This document shows, one piece after another, positions 52,693 to 62,700 of a stretch of DNA of 64,000 nt. The stretch covers positions 1 through 64,000 of the forward strand of contig JAQUYL010000019.1 in the NCBI GenBank assembly GCA_028691845.1, in the 5' to 3' direction. Made by a program: the position numbers and the translations under genes. How positions within the stretch are numbered: the stretch's first letter is position 1; every line of letters begins with the position of its first letter. The stretch comes from Opitutaceae bacterium (GTDB lineage: Bacteria; Verrucomicrobiota; Verrucomicrobiia; Opitutales; Opitutaceae). The notes beneath the pieces are model-generated. The model worked only from the letters and a program-made list of their open reading frames with translations. It was not told the origin of the DNA and ran no database searches.

Positions 52693-54165
52693 ATGAAAAT
52701 TTTACTGGTTAGTCCGAAAACGCCTAGCACCTTTTGGAGTTTCAAGCACGTCCTTCATCTCGTGTCGAAGAAGGCCGCCTTCCCCCCCTTGGGCCTGCTC
52801 ACCGTGGCCGCCATGCTTCCGCGTGACTGGCAGCTCAAGGTGGTGGATCTGAATGTCCAGTGTCTCGATGACAAGGATCTGCAATGGGCCGATTTCGTGC
52901 TGCTCAGCGCCATGATCGTCCACAACGACTCGGTGCGTGAGATCGCCCGGCGTTGCACCGCGCTCGACAAATGCATTGTGGCCGGTGGTCCGCTGTTCAC
53001 CACCGGTCACGAACGCTTCCCGGAAATCCCTCATTTTGTCCTCGGGGAAGCGGAAGAAGTCATGCCGCAACTGGTCGCAGACCTGCGGACAGGATCACTG
53101 CAGCCCATCTACCGGGCACCCGCCTTCCCCAACATCACCCAGACTCCCATCCCCCGCTGGGACCTCATCAAGCTGCGCCATTACGTGAGCATGGCAGTGC
53201 AGTTCTCCCGTGGCTGCCCATACGATTGCGAATTCTGCGACATTATTGTGATGAACGGCCGGGTGCCTCGCACCAAGTCCCCCGCACAGTTTGTCAGCGA
53301 ACTCGAAACCCTGCGCCGGCGCGGCTGGAAGGACATGGTCTTCGTGGTCGACGACAATTTTATCGGCAACAAGCAGCGCACCAAGGAATTGCTGCACGCC
53401 ATAATCGAGTGGCGTCGCCGCACCCGGCCCGCCATGGGCTTCCTGACCGAGGCCTCGATCAACCTGGCCGACGATCCCGAATTGCGCGCCCTTATGCTGG
53501 AGGCCGGTTTCCGCAAGGTGTTTGTCGGCATCGAAACCCCATCGATCGAGTCGCTCGATGAATGCCGCAAGCTCCAGAACCGGGGTCGCAATCTCGTGGC
53601 GGCAGTGCAGACGATTCAAAAGTCCGGGCTTGAGGTCATGGGCGGCTTTATCGTCGGGTTCGACAGCGATTCGAGCGACATCTTCAAGCAGCAGTTCGAA
53701 TTCATCCAGCGCTCGGGCGTAGTGACCGCCATGGTCGGACTGCTGACCGCACTGCCGCAGACGCGCCTTTACCAGCGGTTGAAACGCGAAGGACGTCTCG
53801 AGGCCCACAGCACAGGGGACAACACGAAAGCGATGCTGAATTTCCGTCCGAAACTCAACCGCAAGTTTCTTGAGAACGGCTACCGCGACCTTATGCGCAA
53901 GCTCTACGAGCCGCGCAACTATTACAAGCGAGTCCGGGTCTTTCTGAAAAACCATCGTCCCTCTGGCGAACGACTCCGCCTGTCGTGGGCGGACATGAAG
54001 GCCTTCGTCAAATCGTTCTGGTTGCTTGGCATCTGGCACCGGGGACGCAGGGCGTATTGGTGGTTCTTCCTGACAACCTTGCTTCGGCGGCCCAGGCAGT
54101 TCCGCATCGCGATTGAGCTGGCTATCATGGGCTACCATTATCGGCGCGTGGCGGACATGCTCTGA
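52693..54165 (+). CDS. B12-binding-domain radical SAM protein (DUF4070 type)
   Basis: A 490-residue protein. The N-terminal B12-binding-like domain (LGLLTVAAMLPRDWQLKVVDLN to FVLGEAEEVMPQLVADL) precedes a radical SAM core with the 4Fe-4S motif C175PYDC179EFC182, the GFDSDSSD region (GGFIVGFDSDSSDIFKQQFEFIQ) and the DUF4070-like C-terminus (LMRKLYEPRNYYKRVRVFLK, ending in an aromatic-rich WWFFLTTLLRRPRQFR). These B12-radical SAM enzymes include hopanoid methylases (HpnP-like) and many uncharacterised methyltransferases. A hopanoid or quinone lipid substrate cannot be inferred from its neighbours. The ATG follows AGGGAAATC, one of the better Shine-Dalgarno-like sequences here. Single gene. Confidence 0.8.
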   Translation: MKILLVSPKTPSTFWSFKHVLHLVSKKAAFPPLGLLTVAAMLPRDWQLKVVDLNVQCLDDKDLQWADFVLLSAMIVHNDSVREIARRCTALDKCIVAGGPLFTTGHERFPEIPHFVLGEAEEVMPQLVADLRTGSLQPIYRAPAFPNITQTPIPRWDLIKLRHYVSMAVQFSRGCPYDCEFCDIIVMNGRVPRTKSPAQFVSELETLRRRGWKDMVFVVDDNFIGNKQRTKELLHAIIEWRRRTRPAMGFLTEASINLADDPELRALMLEAGFRKVFVGIETPSIESLDECRKLQNRGRNLVAAVQTIQKSGLEVMGGFIVGFDSDSSDIFKQQFEFIQRSGVVTAMVGLLTALPQTRLYQRLKREGRLEAHSTGDNTKAMLNFRPKLNRKFLENGYRDLMRKLYEPRNYYKRVRVFLKNHRPSGERLRLSWADMKAFVKSFWLLGIWHRGRRAYWWFFLTTLLRRPRQFRIAIELAIMGYHYRRVADML

Positions 54166-54286
54166 TCCGATCCGGCCCGCCCATCAGGGACTCGGGAATG
54201 TGGCGTTGCTGATCCGTGAGTCGCGTTCATCCGCCAGACCGGGCTGGCTGGATGCCGGCAGGATGTTCCGCTGGTCGGATGCCGCG

Positions 54287-56317
54287 CTAAACAGGTCCCA
54301 ACAGATGCCGGCGGGCTCGCCCCAGTTGGTCCTTGGTGCCCAATAAAACCGTCCGGTCTCCCTCCAGCAATTCCTCGTCCGGCCCGGGATTCACCAGACT
54401 CACCCCGGCCCGTTCAATCGAAACAATGCTGGCACCCGTTTCCGTGCGCAGGGCGAGTTCCCGGATCAATTTTCCATGAGCCGGCGTCCGGGCGGCAATC
54501 ATGACCGTGTCGAGTTCTACTTCCTTCGGCATTTGCGCCAGCAGGTCGGAGGCCTCTTTGGCCGGCGGCGGGGGTTCCTCCGTGAATGTCTCCTGCAGCG
54601 CCACCTGACCCATCGAGTAAATCTTGAGCAAACCATGCCATAGCAATCCGGTGACCGCGGCGACAATGAGCAGGAGGACGATCAAGATGTTCCAGGAGGG
54701 CAGCAGCGTGGAACTCATGACCAGCACGAACAATCCCAAGGCAACCGTGCCCGCCAAGGGCACCACCCCGGCCACGATCGCGCGGATAGCGGCCGTGTTT
54801 TCTCCGGCAGCCGACCGCGGCACCTTGATTTCCGCCAGCAGCAGACCAAAGGCCTCCAAATTCCGCATCATGGCAACGCAGACGGGGAGCGAAAGGATCA
54901 TCGCAGTCAGCCAGAGGACGACGTTGAGCCACGGTTCGCTCAACCCCAAGTTCACAACCCATCCTGGTGGGCGCTGACCGACAAACGCCGCCCCGAAAAA
55001 CGCCGCGGCGATCAACGCCGCATTCAACGCCATTTGCCCGGCACATTTCCATAGAAAGGATCGGGCCACCTGGTTCGGGGACGGACCGCCGATTTGGCCG
55101 ACCCATCGAGTGTAGAGAGCCAAGGTGTTGACCAGAGCCCGCGGGGCAAGACGATCAAACTGATCCGCGACTCCGTCCGCACTCTTGATCATATACGGGG
55201 TCAAGAAGGTCGTGATAACAGAAACCGCCACGGCAATCGGATAAAGGAAGCTGCTGGTGACATTCAGGGTCACTCCGAGTGACGCAATGATGAAGGAAAA
55301 CTCTCCGATCTGCGCCAGCCCCATGCCCACCCGCAGGGAAGTGCGGGTGTCATTGCCACCCGCGAAAGCGCCGAACGAACAGGCCAGCACCTTCCCCACG
55401 ACCACCGCCAGCGTGATCAGCAGGACGGGCTGCCAATGGGTGATCAGCATTTTGGGATCAATCAGCAGCCCGATTGCGACAAAAAACACGGCACTGAACA
55501 TGTCGCGAACCGGCCCGACGAGATCCTCAATCCGATGAATCTCCCGCGCCTCGGCGATGACCGCCCCAATCACGAACGCACCCAGCGCCACACTGTAGCC
55601 CAGCTTGGCTGCCAGCAAGGATACGCCAAAACATAGGCCCAGCACGGTAATGATCAGCATTTCATTGCTTTTGAAAGACGCCACGTAACCGATCAGTCGC
55701 GGCACCGTGATCAAACCGAACACCAGACTTACAACCACGAAGATGCCCAGTTTGCCCACCGTTGCCCCCACCTCCCCCAGGCTCAAGCCACCGGTCATGG
55801 CGATGCCTGACAGCAACGCAATCATGGCAACGCCAAAAATGTCCTCGAGCAGGAGGGTGCCAAAAATGAAATGGGAGCCCCGCTCCTTCATCATGCCCAA
55901 ATCGGCCAACACCTTGATGATGACGGTAGTGGAGGACATCGACAGCATTGCTCCCAGGAAAAGGCAGTCCATCGTGGGCCAGGAAAACAACCGTCCGATT
56001 TCATAGCCCGCCCAGAACATGAGCAGGCATTCCAACAACGCGACGATCAGCGGTGTTACCCCCAGTCTCTTGAGTTTTCGCAAATTGAACTCCAGCCCAA
56101 GCGAAAACATGAGTAGAATGACTCCCAAATCGGACAGTGTGTTGATGCTCGCCTCGTCCTTGATCAGCGGGAATGGAGGGGTGTGCGGCCCGATGATCAC
56201 GCCGGCGATGATATAGCCCAGGACCACCGGCTGCCTGAAGCGGTGGCAAAACACCGTCACCAGCGCGGCGACCATCATTACCACAGCCAGATCCTGGAGA
56301 AAAGTTATGGCATGCAT
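54287..56317 (-). CDS. Kef-type potassium/proton antiporter with C-terminal TrkA-C domain
   Basis: A 676-residue membrane protein. About 12-13 transmembrane helices form the CPA2 (NhaA-fold) antiporter domain: MHAITFLQDLAVVMMVAALV, VVLGYIIAGVIIGPHTPP, LIKDEASINTLSDLGVILLMFSLGLEFNLRKLKRLG, KLGYSVALGAFVIGAVIAEAREIHRIEDLVGPVRDMFSAVFFVAIG. A further transmembrane region is followed by a C-terminal TrkA-C-like domain (LDTVMIAARTPAHGKLIRELALRTETGASIVSIERAGVSLVNPGPDEELLEGDRTVLLGTKDQL) that would bind a nucleotide or other ligand to control transport. No TrkA-N domain is present. It may act in potassium efflux or pH balance. It converges on the radical SAM gene. Confidence 0.88.
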   Translation of the reverse strand: MHAITFLQDLAVVMMVAALVTVFCHRFRQPVVLGYIIAGVIIGPHTPPFPLIKDEASINTLSDLGVILLMFSLGLEFNLRKLKRLGVTPLIVALLECLLMFWAGYEIGRLFSWPTMDCLFLGAMLSMSSTTVIIKVLADLGMMKERGSHFIFGTLLLEDIFGVAMIALLSGIAMTGGLSLGEVGATVGKLGIFVVVSLVFGLITVPRLIGYVASFKSNEMLIITVLGLCFGVSLLAAKLGYSVALGAFVIGAVIAEAREIHRIEDLVGPVRDMFSAVFFVAIGLLIDPKMLITHWQPVLLITLAVVVGKVLACSFGAFAGGNDTRTSLRVGMGLAQIGEFSFIIASLGVTLNVTSSFLYPIAVAVSVITTFLTPYMIKSADGVADQFDRLAPRALVNTLALYTRWVGQIGGPSPNQVARSFLWKCAGQMALNAALIAAAFFGAAFVGQRPPGWVVNLGLSEPWLNVVLWLTAMILSLPVCVAMMRNLEAFGLLLAEIKVPRSAAGENTAAIRAIVAGVVPLAGTVALGLFVLVMSSTLLPSWNILIVLLLIVAAVTGLLWHGLLKIYSMGQVALQETFTEEPPPPAKEASDLLAQMPKEVELDTVMIAARTPAHGKLIRELALRTETGASIVSIERAGVSLVNPGPDEELLEGDRTVLLGTKDQLGRARRHLLGPV

Positions 56318-56508
56318 GGGCTAACTGCGGTTTCCATCATGGGAAATGATTTCCCGTGCAGTCAACCAGCGACGTGCATGGCACGACGCCAGCACCCGGA
56401 AACTCGTTCCGACCCCGCCGTGGGCCGGAACAGGACGGGCGCTACCCCGGCCGGACACGCGCGCTTGCGTGCCGATGCCAATTCGCCTTAGTCATCGGAC
56501 CTTCTTTC

Positions 56509-57300
56509 ATGTCCTGCACTGTATTCACCATTGCCAACCAAAAGGGAGGCGTCGGCAAGACCACCACTGCCGTCAATCTTGCGGCCGCGCTGGCAGCGCG
56601 CAAAATTCACACGCTGCTGATCGATCTCGACCCGCAGGCCAACGCTACCAGCTCCCTCGGCATCGAAAAGCAGGAGGGCCGGAGCCTTTACGGCCCGCTC
56701 CATGGTGACGGCACGGCGCTGGAGATGCTCACGCCGACGCAATGGCCGCACCTCGCGCTGATCCCGTCCGAGGTCGATCTCGCTGCCATCGAGATCGAGC
56801 TGGCCCAGCAGGAAAATTACCTCCTGCGGTTGCGCACCGTCCTCGAACCTGTGCGCAACAGCAACGGCTACCGCGCCATCATCATCGATTGCCCGCCGGC
56901 GCTCGGAATGCTGTCGATGAACAGCCTTGCCGCCGCCGATCATCTGCTCATCGCCCTGCAATGCGAATACATGGCCCTCGAGGGGCTGGGACAGATCATC
57001 AAGATTGTCGATCGTCTCCGCCATGCCGGGGCCAGCGGCAGCCTCGATATCGGCGGCATCGTGATGACCATGTTCGACAGCCGCACCAACCTCTCCCGGC
57101 AGGTGGTCGACGAGGTGCGCCAGCATCTTCCCGACAAGATTTTTGACACGGTGATCCCGCGCACGGTGCGGCTGAGCGAGGCGCCCAGTTTTGGCAAAAC
57201 CATCTTCGCCTATGATCCCGCCAGTTCCGGCGCCGCCGCTTACCAGAACCTTGCCCGCGAAGTCATTGCGCGCTTCGGACTGAAGGAGTCCGCCATGTAA
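56509..57300 (+). CDS. ParA/Soj-family ATPase
   Basis: A 263-residue deviant-Walker ATPase with MSCTVFTIANQKGGVGKTT (KGGVGKT at 12-18), IDLDPQANAT, IIIDCPPALGMLSMNSLAAAD and a DSRTNLSRQVVDEVRQHLP loop. I chose ATG 56509 because the sequence before it is not ParA-like. ParA/Soj proteins segregate chromosomes or position cargo; here no parB lies beside it. Instead it is followed after 21 bp by two ABC-2 permeases and then rnc, so it is either the chromosomal parA separated from parB or a cargo-positioning ATPase. Confidence 0.85.
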   Translation: MSCTVFTIANQKGGVGKTTTAVNLAAALAARKIHTLLIDLDPQANATSSLGIEKQEGRSLYGPLHGDGTALEMLTPTQWPHLALIPSEVDLAAIEIELAQQENYLLRLRTVLEPVRNSNGYRAIIIDCPPALGMLSMNSLAAADHLLIALQCEYMALEGLGQIIKIVDRLRHAGASGSLDIGGIVMTMFDSRTNLSRQVVDEVRQHLPDKIFDTVIPRTVRLSEAPSFGKTIFAYDPASSGAAAYQNLAREVIARFGLKESAM

Positions 57301-57321
57301 GAATCCGACGCCGGCGATATC

Positions 57322-58131
57322 ATGCGCACCACCCTGCACAAATACCGCCACGTGTACCTCGTCGGCCTCCAGAGCAATCTGGTCTACCGCGGCAATTTCG
57401 CCGCACGCGGCCTGTTCTCGCTCTTTCACCTCGTCGTGGTGTTCATTCTCTGGGGCGCCGTCTATGTGGGAAACGACCGTGTCGGTGGCTTTGATCTGCG
57501 GCAGACGCTGACCTACTTTGTCATTATGCTGCCGCTTCAGTTCATCATCGGCGCATTCAATGAGGACTACCAGATCAGCGAGGAAATCCGCAACGGCCTC
57601 ATCAACCAGTTTCTGCTCAAGCCGGTGAACTATTTCGCCTACCGGTTCAGCGTCTTTCTCTCCGCACGTTCGGTTTCCGGCGTGCTGGTCTTCCTCCCTC
57701 TGGCGCTCGCCCTGCCCTTCATCCATCACCAGCTCAGTTTCCCACCCGAAGGATGGCGGCTGGCCCTCGGTCTGCCGGCGATGTTCATGTCGGCCCTGAT
57801 CCAGTTCACCATCGCCTTCTGCTTCGGCCTGCTCAGCTTCTGGTTTCTCGAAATCCAGTCCTTTGTCATTCTTTCCTTCGCCATCGAGACCCTGCTTGGC
57901 GGCCAGGTATTCCCGCTCGATTTGATGCCGGCCGCGCTGTACCGCCTCTCGCAATTCCTCCCCTATTACTACCAGATGTATTTCCCCGCGGCGATTTTCT
58001 CCGGACGCCTTGACCTGGCGCAGACCCTCGAGGGCCTGTCCGTCCAGGCGGCATGGGTCGTCCTCCTGTTCCTGCTGGCCCGGCTCTTGTGGGCCCGCGG
58101 CCTGCGCCACCACACCGCCGTCGGAGGCTGA
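57322..58131 (+). CDS. ABC-2-family transporter permease (first of a pair)
   Basis: A 269-residue inner membrane protein with about six hydrophobic segments (LFSLFHLVVVFILWGAVYVG, LTYFVIMLPLQFIIGAF, and later ones). EEIRNGLINQFLLKPVNYFAYRFSVFLSARS is the typical cytoplasmic motif of the ABC-2 viologen exporter-type permeases (COG3694/COG4587). It is followed 8 bp later by a second permease of the same class, so the two likely form a heterodimeric channel. The ATPase that should power it is not adjacent; the ParA-like gene takes that place. Confidence 0.75.
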   Translation: MRTTLHKYRHVYLVGLQSNLVYRGNFAARGLFSLFHLVVVFILWGAVYVGNDRVGGFDLRQTLTYFVIMLPLQFIIGAFNEDYQISEEIRNGLINQFLLKPVNYFAYRFSVFLSARSVSGVLVFLPLALALPFIHHQLSFPPEGWRLALGLPAMFMSALIQFTIAFCFGLLSFWFLEIQSFVILSFAIETLLGGQVFPLDLMPAALYRLSQFLPYYYQMYFPAAIFSGRLDLAQTLEGLSVQAAWVVLLFLLARLLWARGLRHHTAVGG

Positions 58132-58139
58132 ATTCAAAC

Positions 58140-58934
58140 ATGTCCCTGATCCATTATGCACGAGTCTGGCTGGCCAGCGCCCGCTATTCGATCGTGCGGA
58201 CCATGATGTTCCGTTTCGACTTCCTCATGTGGTCGTTGGTCGAGTTCTTTTGGATGGCGGTCAACGTCCTGCTGATTGCGGTCATTTACCGCCATACAAA
58301 CTCCATTGCCGGCTGGACCAAATATGAAATGCTTCTGCTCGTCGGCACCTCGATGATTCTGCAGCGCCTGATGATGGGATTGTTCTGGAGCAACCTCTTC
58401 GAACTCGGTCGCAACATCCGCACGGGCAGCTTCGACTTCTTTCTCGCCCAGCCCGGTCACCCGCTGTTCATGATTTCCACCCGCAAACTCGATCCCGACG
58501 GGCTGCTTAACAGCTTCGTTGCCATCGCCGTCGTCGTCTATTCCGTCCGGCAGCTCGGTTTGCACCCCAGTCTGACCAATCTGATCCTCTATGTGGCCAC
58601 CCTGTTTTCCGCTCTCGTAATCCACTATAGCGCGGTGCTGCTGATTGTATCCTACACATTCTGGTCGATCGGCAGCCAGGGAATCGAAGGCAGCTATTTC
58701 ACGTTGTTCGAGTTTTCGCGCCTTCCCCGCGAGGCTTTCCGCGGCATGGCGAATGTGCTGTTCGTTTACGCGCTGCCCGCCGTCATCAGCAGCAACGTGC
58801 CGGCGGGCGTGCTCATCCACGGCTTCCGCCCGGTTCATGCGCTGTGGCTCTTGCTGACCGCCGCCGCCTGGCTTGCCCTTGCCGTCTTCGTTTTTAACCG
58901 CGGCCTGCGCCGCTATGCGAGCGCCAGCTCCTAG
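58140..58934 (+). CDS. ABC-2-family transporter permease (second of a pair)
   Basis: A 264-residue inner membrane protein with about six transmembrane segments: MFRFDFLMWSLVEFFWMAVNVLLIAVIY, MLLLVGTSMILQRLMMGLFWSNLFELGRNIRTGSFDFFLAQPGHPLFMIS, FVAIAVVVYSVRQLGLHPSLTNLILYVATLFSALVIHYSAVLLIVSYTFWS and the last one. ELGRNIRTGSFDFFLAQP is the partner motif of the GLINQFLLKP block in the preceding permease. The start at 58140 is chosen over an upstream ATG inside the previous gene. Its stop is 7 bp before the rnc ATG, so these genes form one transcription unit with rnc. Confidence 0.75.
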   Translation: MSLIHYARVWLASARYSIVRTMMFRFDFLMWSLVEFFWMAVNVLLIAVIYRHTNSIAGWTKYEMLLLVGTSMILQRLMMGLFWSNLFELGRNIRTGSFDFFLAQPGHPLFMISTRKLDPDGLLNSFVAIAVVVYSVRQLGLHPSLTNLILYVATLFSALVIHYSAVLLIVSYTFWSIGSQGIEGSYFTLFEFSRLPREAFRGMANVLFVYALPAVISSNVPAGVLIHGFRPVHALWLLLTAAAWLALAVFVFNRGLRRYASASS

Positions 58935-58941
58935 TCCGACA

Positions 58942-59652
58942 ATGCCCGACTCTCACGACCACCTCGCTCTTCTGCAAGCCCGCCTGGGGTATACGTTCCG
59001 CCAGCCGGCGTTGCTGCTCGAAGCGCTTACCCATCCGTCATATTTGCAGGATCATCCCGAAGCCGGCGCCCACAACCAGCGGCTTGAATTTTTAGGCGAC
59101 GCCGTGCTGCATTTCACCCTGACCGACGCGCTGTTCCGTCACTTTCCCAACGAACGTGAAGGGACGCTCAGCCGCCGCCGCGCCACCTTGAGCAAAGGCG
59201 AGTTTCTCAGCCGCCTTGCCCGGGACCTCGGACTTCACAACTGTCTGCGCCTCAGCCGCAGCGAGGAGGACTCAGGCGGTCGCCAGCGTGCGTCGATCCG
59301 GGAGGACGCACTGGAAGCGGTCGCTGGGGCCATTTATCTCGACAGCGATCTGGAAACCGCGCGCCGGGTGGTCCTGGCTTGGTATGGCTCGCTTTCCGCC
59401 CATCTCGAACAGCGCGAGGACAGGGAAAACCCCAAGGGCCGGTTGCAGGAACTCGTGCAGCCGGCGCACGGAAACAACGCCCTCCGTTACGAGCTCGTCG
59501 GAACCTCCGGTCCGCTGCACGCCCGCGAGTACGAGGTTGCCGTGCTTCTTAATGATAGGCAGCTTGGGACCGGTCGCGGCAGTTCCAAAAAACTCGCGGA
59601 AGAGGCCGCCGCGCAGAAAGCGTTGACCACGCTTCATTCGGAATGGGGCTAG
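58942..59652 (+). CDS. rnc: Ribonuclease III
   Basis: Double-strand-specific endoribonuclease for rRNA processing. The 236-residue protein has the signature NQRLE49FLGDAVLHF at 45-58, the second acidic cluster EDALEAVAGAIYLDSD near 121-136, and a C-terminal dsRBD (NPKGRLQELVQPAHGNNALRYEL to LGTGRGSSKKLAEEAAAQKAL). I chose the ATG 58942, which begins MPDSHDHLALLQARLGY. The gene follows the ABC-2 permeases and precedes mfd by 109 bp. Confidence 0.95.
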   Translation: MPDSHDHLALLQARLGYTFRQPALLLEALTHPSYLQDHPEAGAHNQRLEFLGDAVLHFTLTDALFRHFPNEREGTLSRRRATLSKGEFLSRLARDLGLHNCLRLSRSEEDSGGRQRASIREDALEAVAGAIYLDSDLETARRVVLAWYGSLSAHLEQREDRENPKGRLQELVQPAHGNNALRYELVGTSGPLHAREYEVAVLLNDRQLGTGRGSSKKLAEEAAAQKALTTLHSEWG

Positions 59653-59761
59653 TTTTGCCACTGGAACATGCTCCCCTGGGGACAGCAGCAGCCAGGCGGA
59701 TAATGACACCTAGGGACGATCGCATCGACCGCTTGCCCCCGCACACGTTTGTGAGTTCTTC

Positions 59762-62700
59762 TTGATTTCTGTGCCGTCCCCTCACGTCCAGTCCTCTTCC
59801 CCCGTCAAGCTCACCGGCATTTGCCCCGCGGCCCAGCCTTACGCTTTGGCACGGCTGGTGGGGGAGCATGCGGCGCCGTGCTGGCTCATCGTCGGGGAGG
59901 AGGTCCAGCAGGTTGAACATCTGGCCGAGGATCTTGCGTTCTTTCACGCGGCCCTGGGCGGTGCGCCCGGGCTGGAGGTGGCGGTTTTCCCCGAATCACA
60001 GACGGATAGCCGGGACATGCGCGAAGCCTTCAACGCCGCCAGTGACCGTCTTGCTGTGCTTTCTCGGCTACGAACCCTGCGCGGAGCCACCAGTACCGCT
60101 GGCGGCTGCTACGCGGTATGCACGACTCCCGCCGCGTTATTGCAGCCAGTTCCACCACTGGAGGATTTTTCCAGCCGTGAAATCGTGCTGACGCGCGGTC
60201 AGCATCAATCGTTTCAAGCACTGCTCGATTTGCTGCGTTCCTTCGATTACGATAGCGAGGCCGTCTGCGAGGCCCCGGGCCAGTACGCCGTGCGCGGCGG
60301 CATCGTGGATATCTATCCGGTCACCGCGCGCCAGCCCTGCCGCCTTGATTTTTTCGGCGACACCATCGATGACATACGGGCGTTTGATCCCATCACGCAA
60401 CGTTCGGCCGATTCGATCGAAAAGCTCACTCTCACCGCCGCCCCGCAGCTTCACGCCAACGCCCGGGGCTCGCTGATCGATTATCTCGCTAATCAGGTCG
60501 TACACGCCGCGCTGATTGAACCCGGGACGATCGAGGAGCTTGTCCACTCGCTCGCGCCCGAAGGCGGCGCGCCAAGGGCGCCACTCGCCACCCTCGCCTC
60601 GATTTGCACACGGTGTTTCGGAATCGCCGATCTCGATCTTGCCAGCAAACTTTTCGATTCCGCCGCGACGGAGCAAACCTGGGACACGGAATCGCTTTCC
60701 CATCATCGTTCCGCGCCGGCGGAAAATCTTCTGGCCCATGAACGCCTCCAAGCCGAGGAGGAAGCCCGGCGGCAGTTTTTCGAAAAAATCGTCGCATGGC
60801 AGCGCGGCGGTTACGCCATCGGCATTGTGACAGCCAAAAAGGGCGACGAACAGCGCATCCGGGAGATCATTGCCGGCGAACCGGCGTGGGCGGACTTCCA
60901 GCCGCGCTACCTGCGGGGAACGCTGAACGAGGGACTGCGGATCACTTTTAGAAACGGCGGCGGCAACGGGTTCCTGACGGATAAAAAGGCAGTCGGCCTG
61001 GTCGTCGTCACCGAAACAGAAATCTTCGGCCGCCGCCGACCGCGCCGCCTGGCCGGCCGGCACCTTTCGGCTGCGCCTTCGCAGATTGATCAATTGCTTG
61101 ATTTTTCCGAACTCGTGGAAGGCGATTTTGTCGTCCACCTGCAGCACGGTATTGCGATTTATCGCGGCCTGAACAAACTCGAAACGGCTGAGGGTCTGCG
61201 CGAGGTCATTTCACTGGAATTCGAGGGGCGGGTCACCCTGCACGTCCCGTTGCCGGAATCGCACCTGATCAGCCGCTATGTCGGACTGACCAAGACCAAA
61301 CCCCAACTCGGCAAGGTCGGCTCGGGCCGGTGGAATAAGGTGCGGCTGGCCGCGGAACGCGCGACGCTTGATCTTGCCGCAGAGCTGCTGGAAATCCAGG
61401 CCCGGCGCGAGTCGCAGCCGGGACATGCCTTTGCGGCTGACACCGCGTGGCAGAAGGAATTTGAGGCTGCATTCCCCTTCGTCGAGACGCGCGATCAGGG
61501 CCGGGCCATCGACGAGGTTAAACTGGACCTGGAGCGCACACGCCCCATGGACCGCCTGCTGTGCGGCGACGTCGGTTATGGGAAGACCGAGGTGGCCATT
61601 CGCGCCGCATTCAAGTCGGTCAATGGCGGCAAGCAGGTGGCCGTGCTGGTGCCCACGACTGTGCTCGCCCAGCAGCATCTCAACACCTTTCGCGAGCGCA
61701 TGGCCGGCTATCCGATCGTGGTTGAGATGATCAGCCGTTTCCGTTCGCGGACGGAGCAGCATCTTATCTTGACAGCTCTGGCGGAAGGCAAGGTCGACAT
61801 CCTGATTGGCACGCACCGCCTGCTGCAGGACGATGTGCGGTTCAAGGATCTAGGATTGGTCGTGGTCGACGAGGAACAGCGGTTCGGCGTGCGCCACAAG
61901 CAGGTGTTCAAACGGTGGCGCGCCCACGTGGACATGTTGTCCATGAGCGCGACGCCCATTCCGCGGACGCTTTACCTTGCCCTGACCGGGGCCCGTGATC
62001 TCAGCGTCATCGAGACCCCGCCGTCAAACCGACTGCCAATCCAGACCGTGGTCAAGAGTTACGACGAGAATCTGGTGGTCGAGGCCATCCGCCATGAGGT
62101 GCGGCGCGGCGGCCAGGTTTTTTATCTGCATAACCGGGTGTCCAGCATCGAACTCGTGGCCCGGCGCTTGGGAGAGCTTCTGCCCAGTTTGAAAATCGGC
62201 ATCGGCCACGGCCAGATGAAGGAACGGGAATTGGAAAGAATTATGACCGAATTCGTGGCCGGTCAGTACCATGTGCTCGTGTGCACCACCATTATCGAAT
62301 CGGGTCTGGATATTCCGAATTGTAACACGCTTATCATAGAAGGAGCTGACCGATTCGGTCTCGCTCAACTTTATCAGCTCAGAGGGCGGGTGGGCCGGTT
62401 CAAGCACCAAGCCTACGCCTATCTGCTGCTGCACCGTCATTCGCACCTGCTTGGCCTCGCCCGACAGCGTCTCAGCGCCATCCGGCAGCATTCGCAACTC
62501 GGCGCTGGCTTCCGCATCGCCCTGCGGGATCTCGAGTTGCGCGGCGCCGGTAATCTCCTCGGACCCGAGCAAAGCGGTCACATCGTCGGCGTCGGCTTCG
62601 AGCTGTACTGTCAGTTGTTGCGCCAAAGCGTGGCCCGCCTGAAGGGGGAAAAGCAGGCCGCCACCATTCGCGCCACTGTGAAGCTGGATTTCGTTTTTGT

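Noticed and set aside
56488..58161. Very long (557-residue) open frame on the minus strand across parA and the first permease
   Set aside because: It is the antisense shadow of two well-supported genes in GC-rich DNA; its product is Gln/Glu/Gly/His-rich with no motifs.
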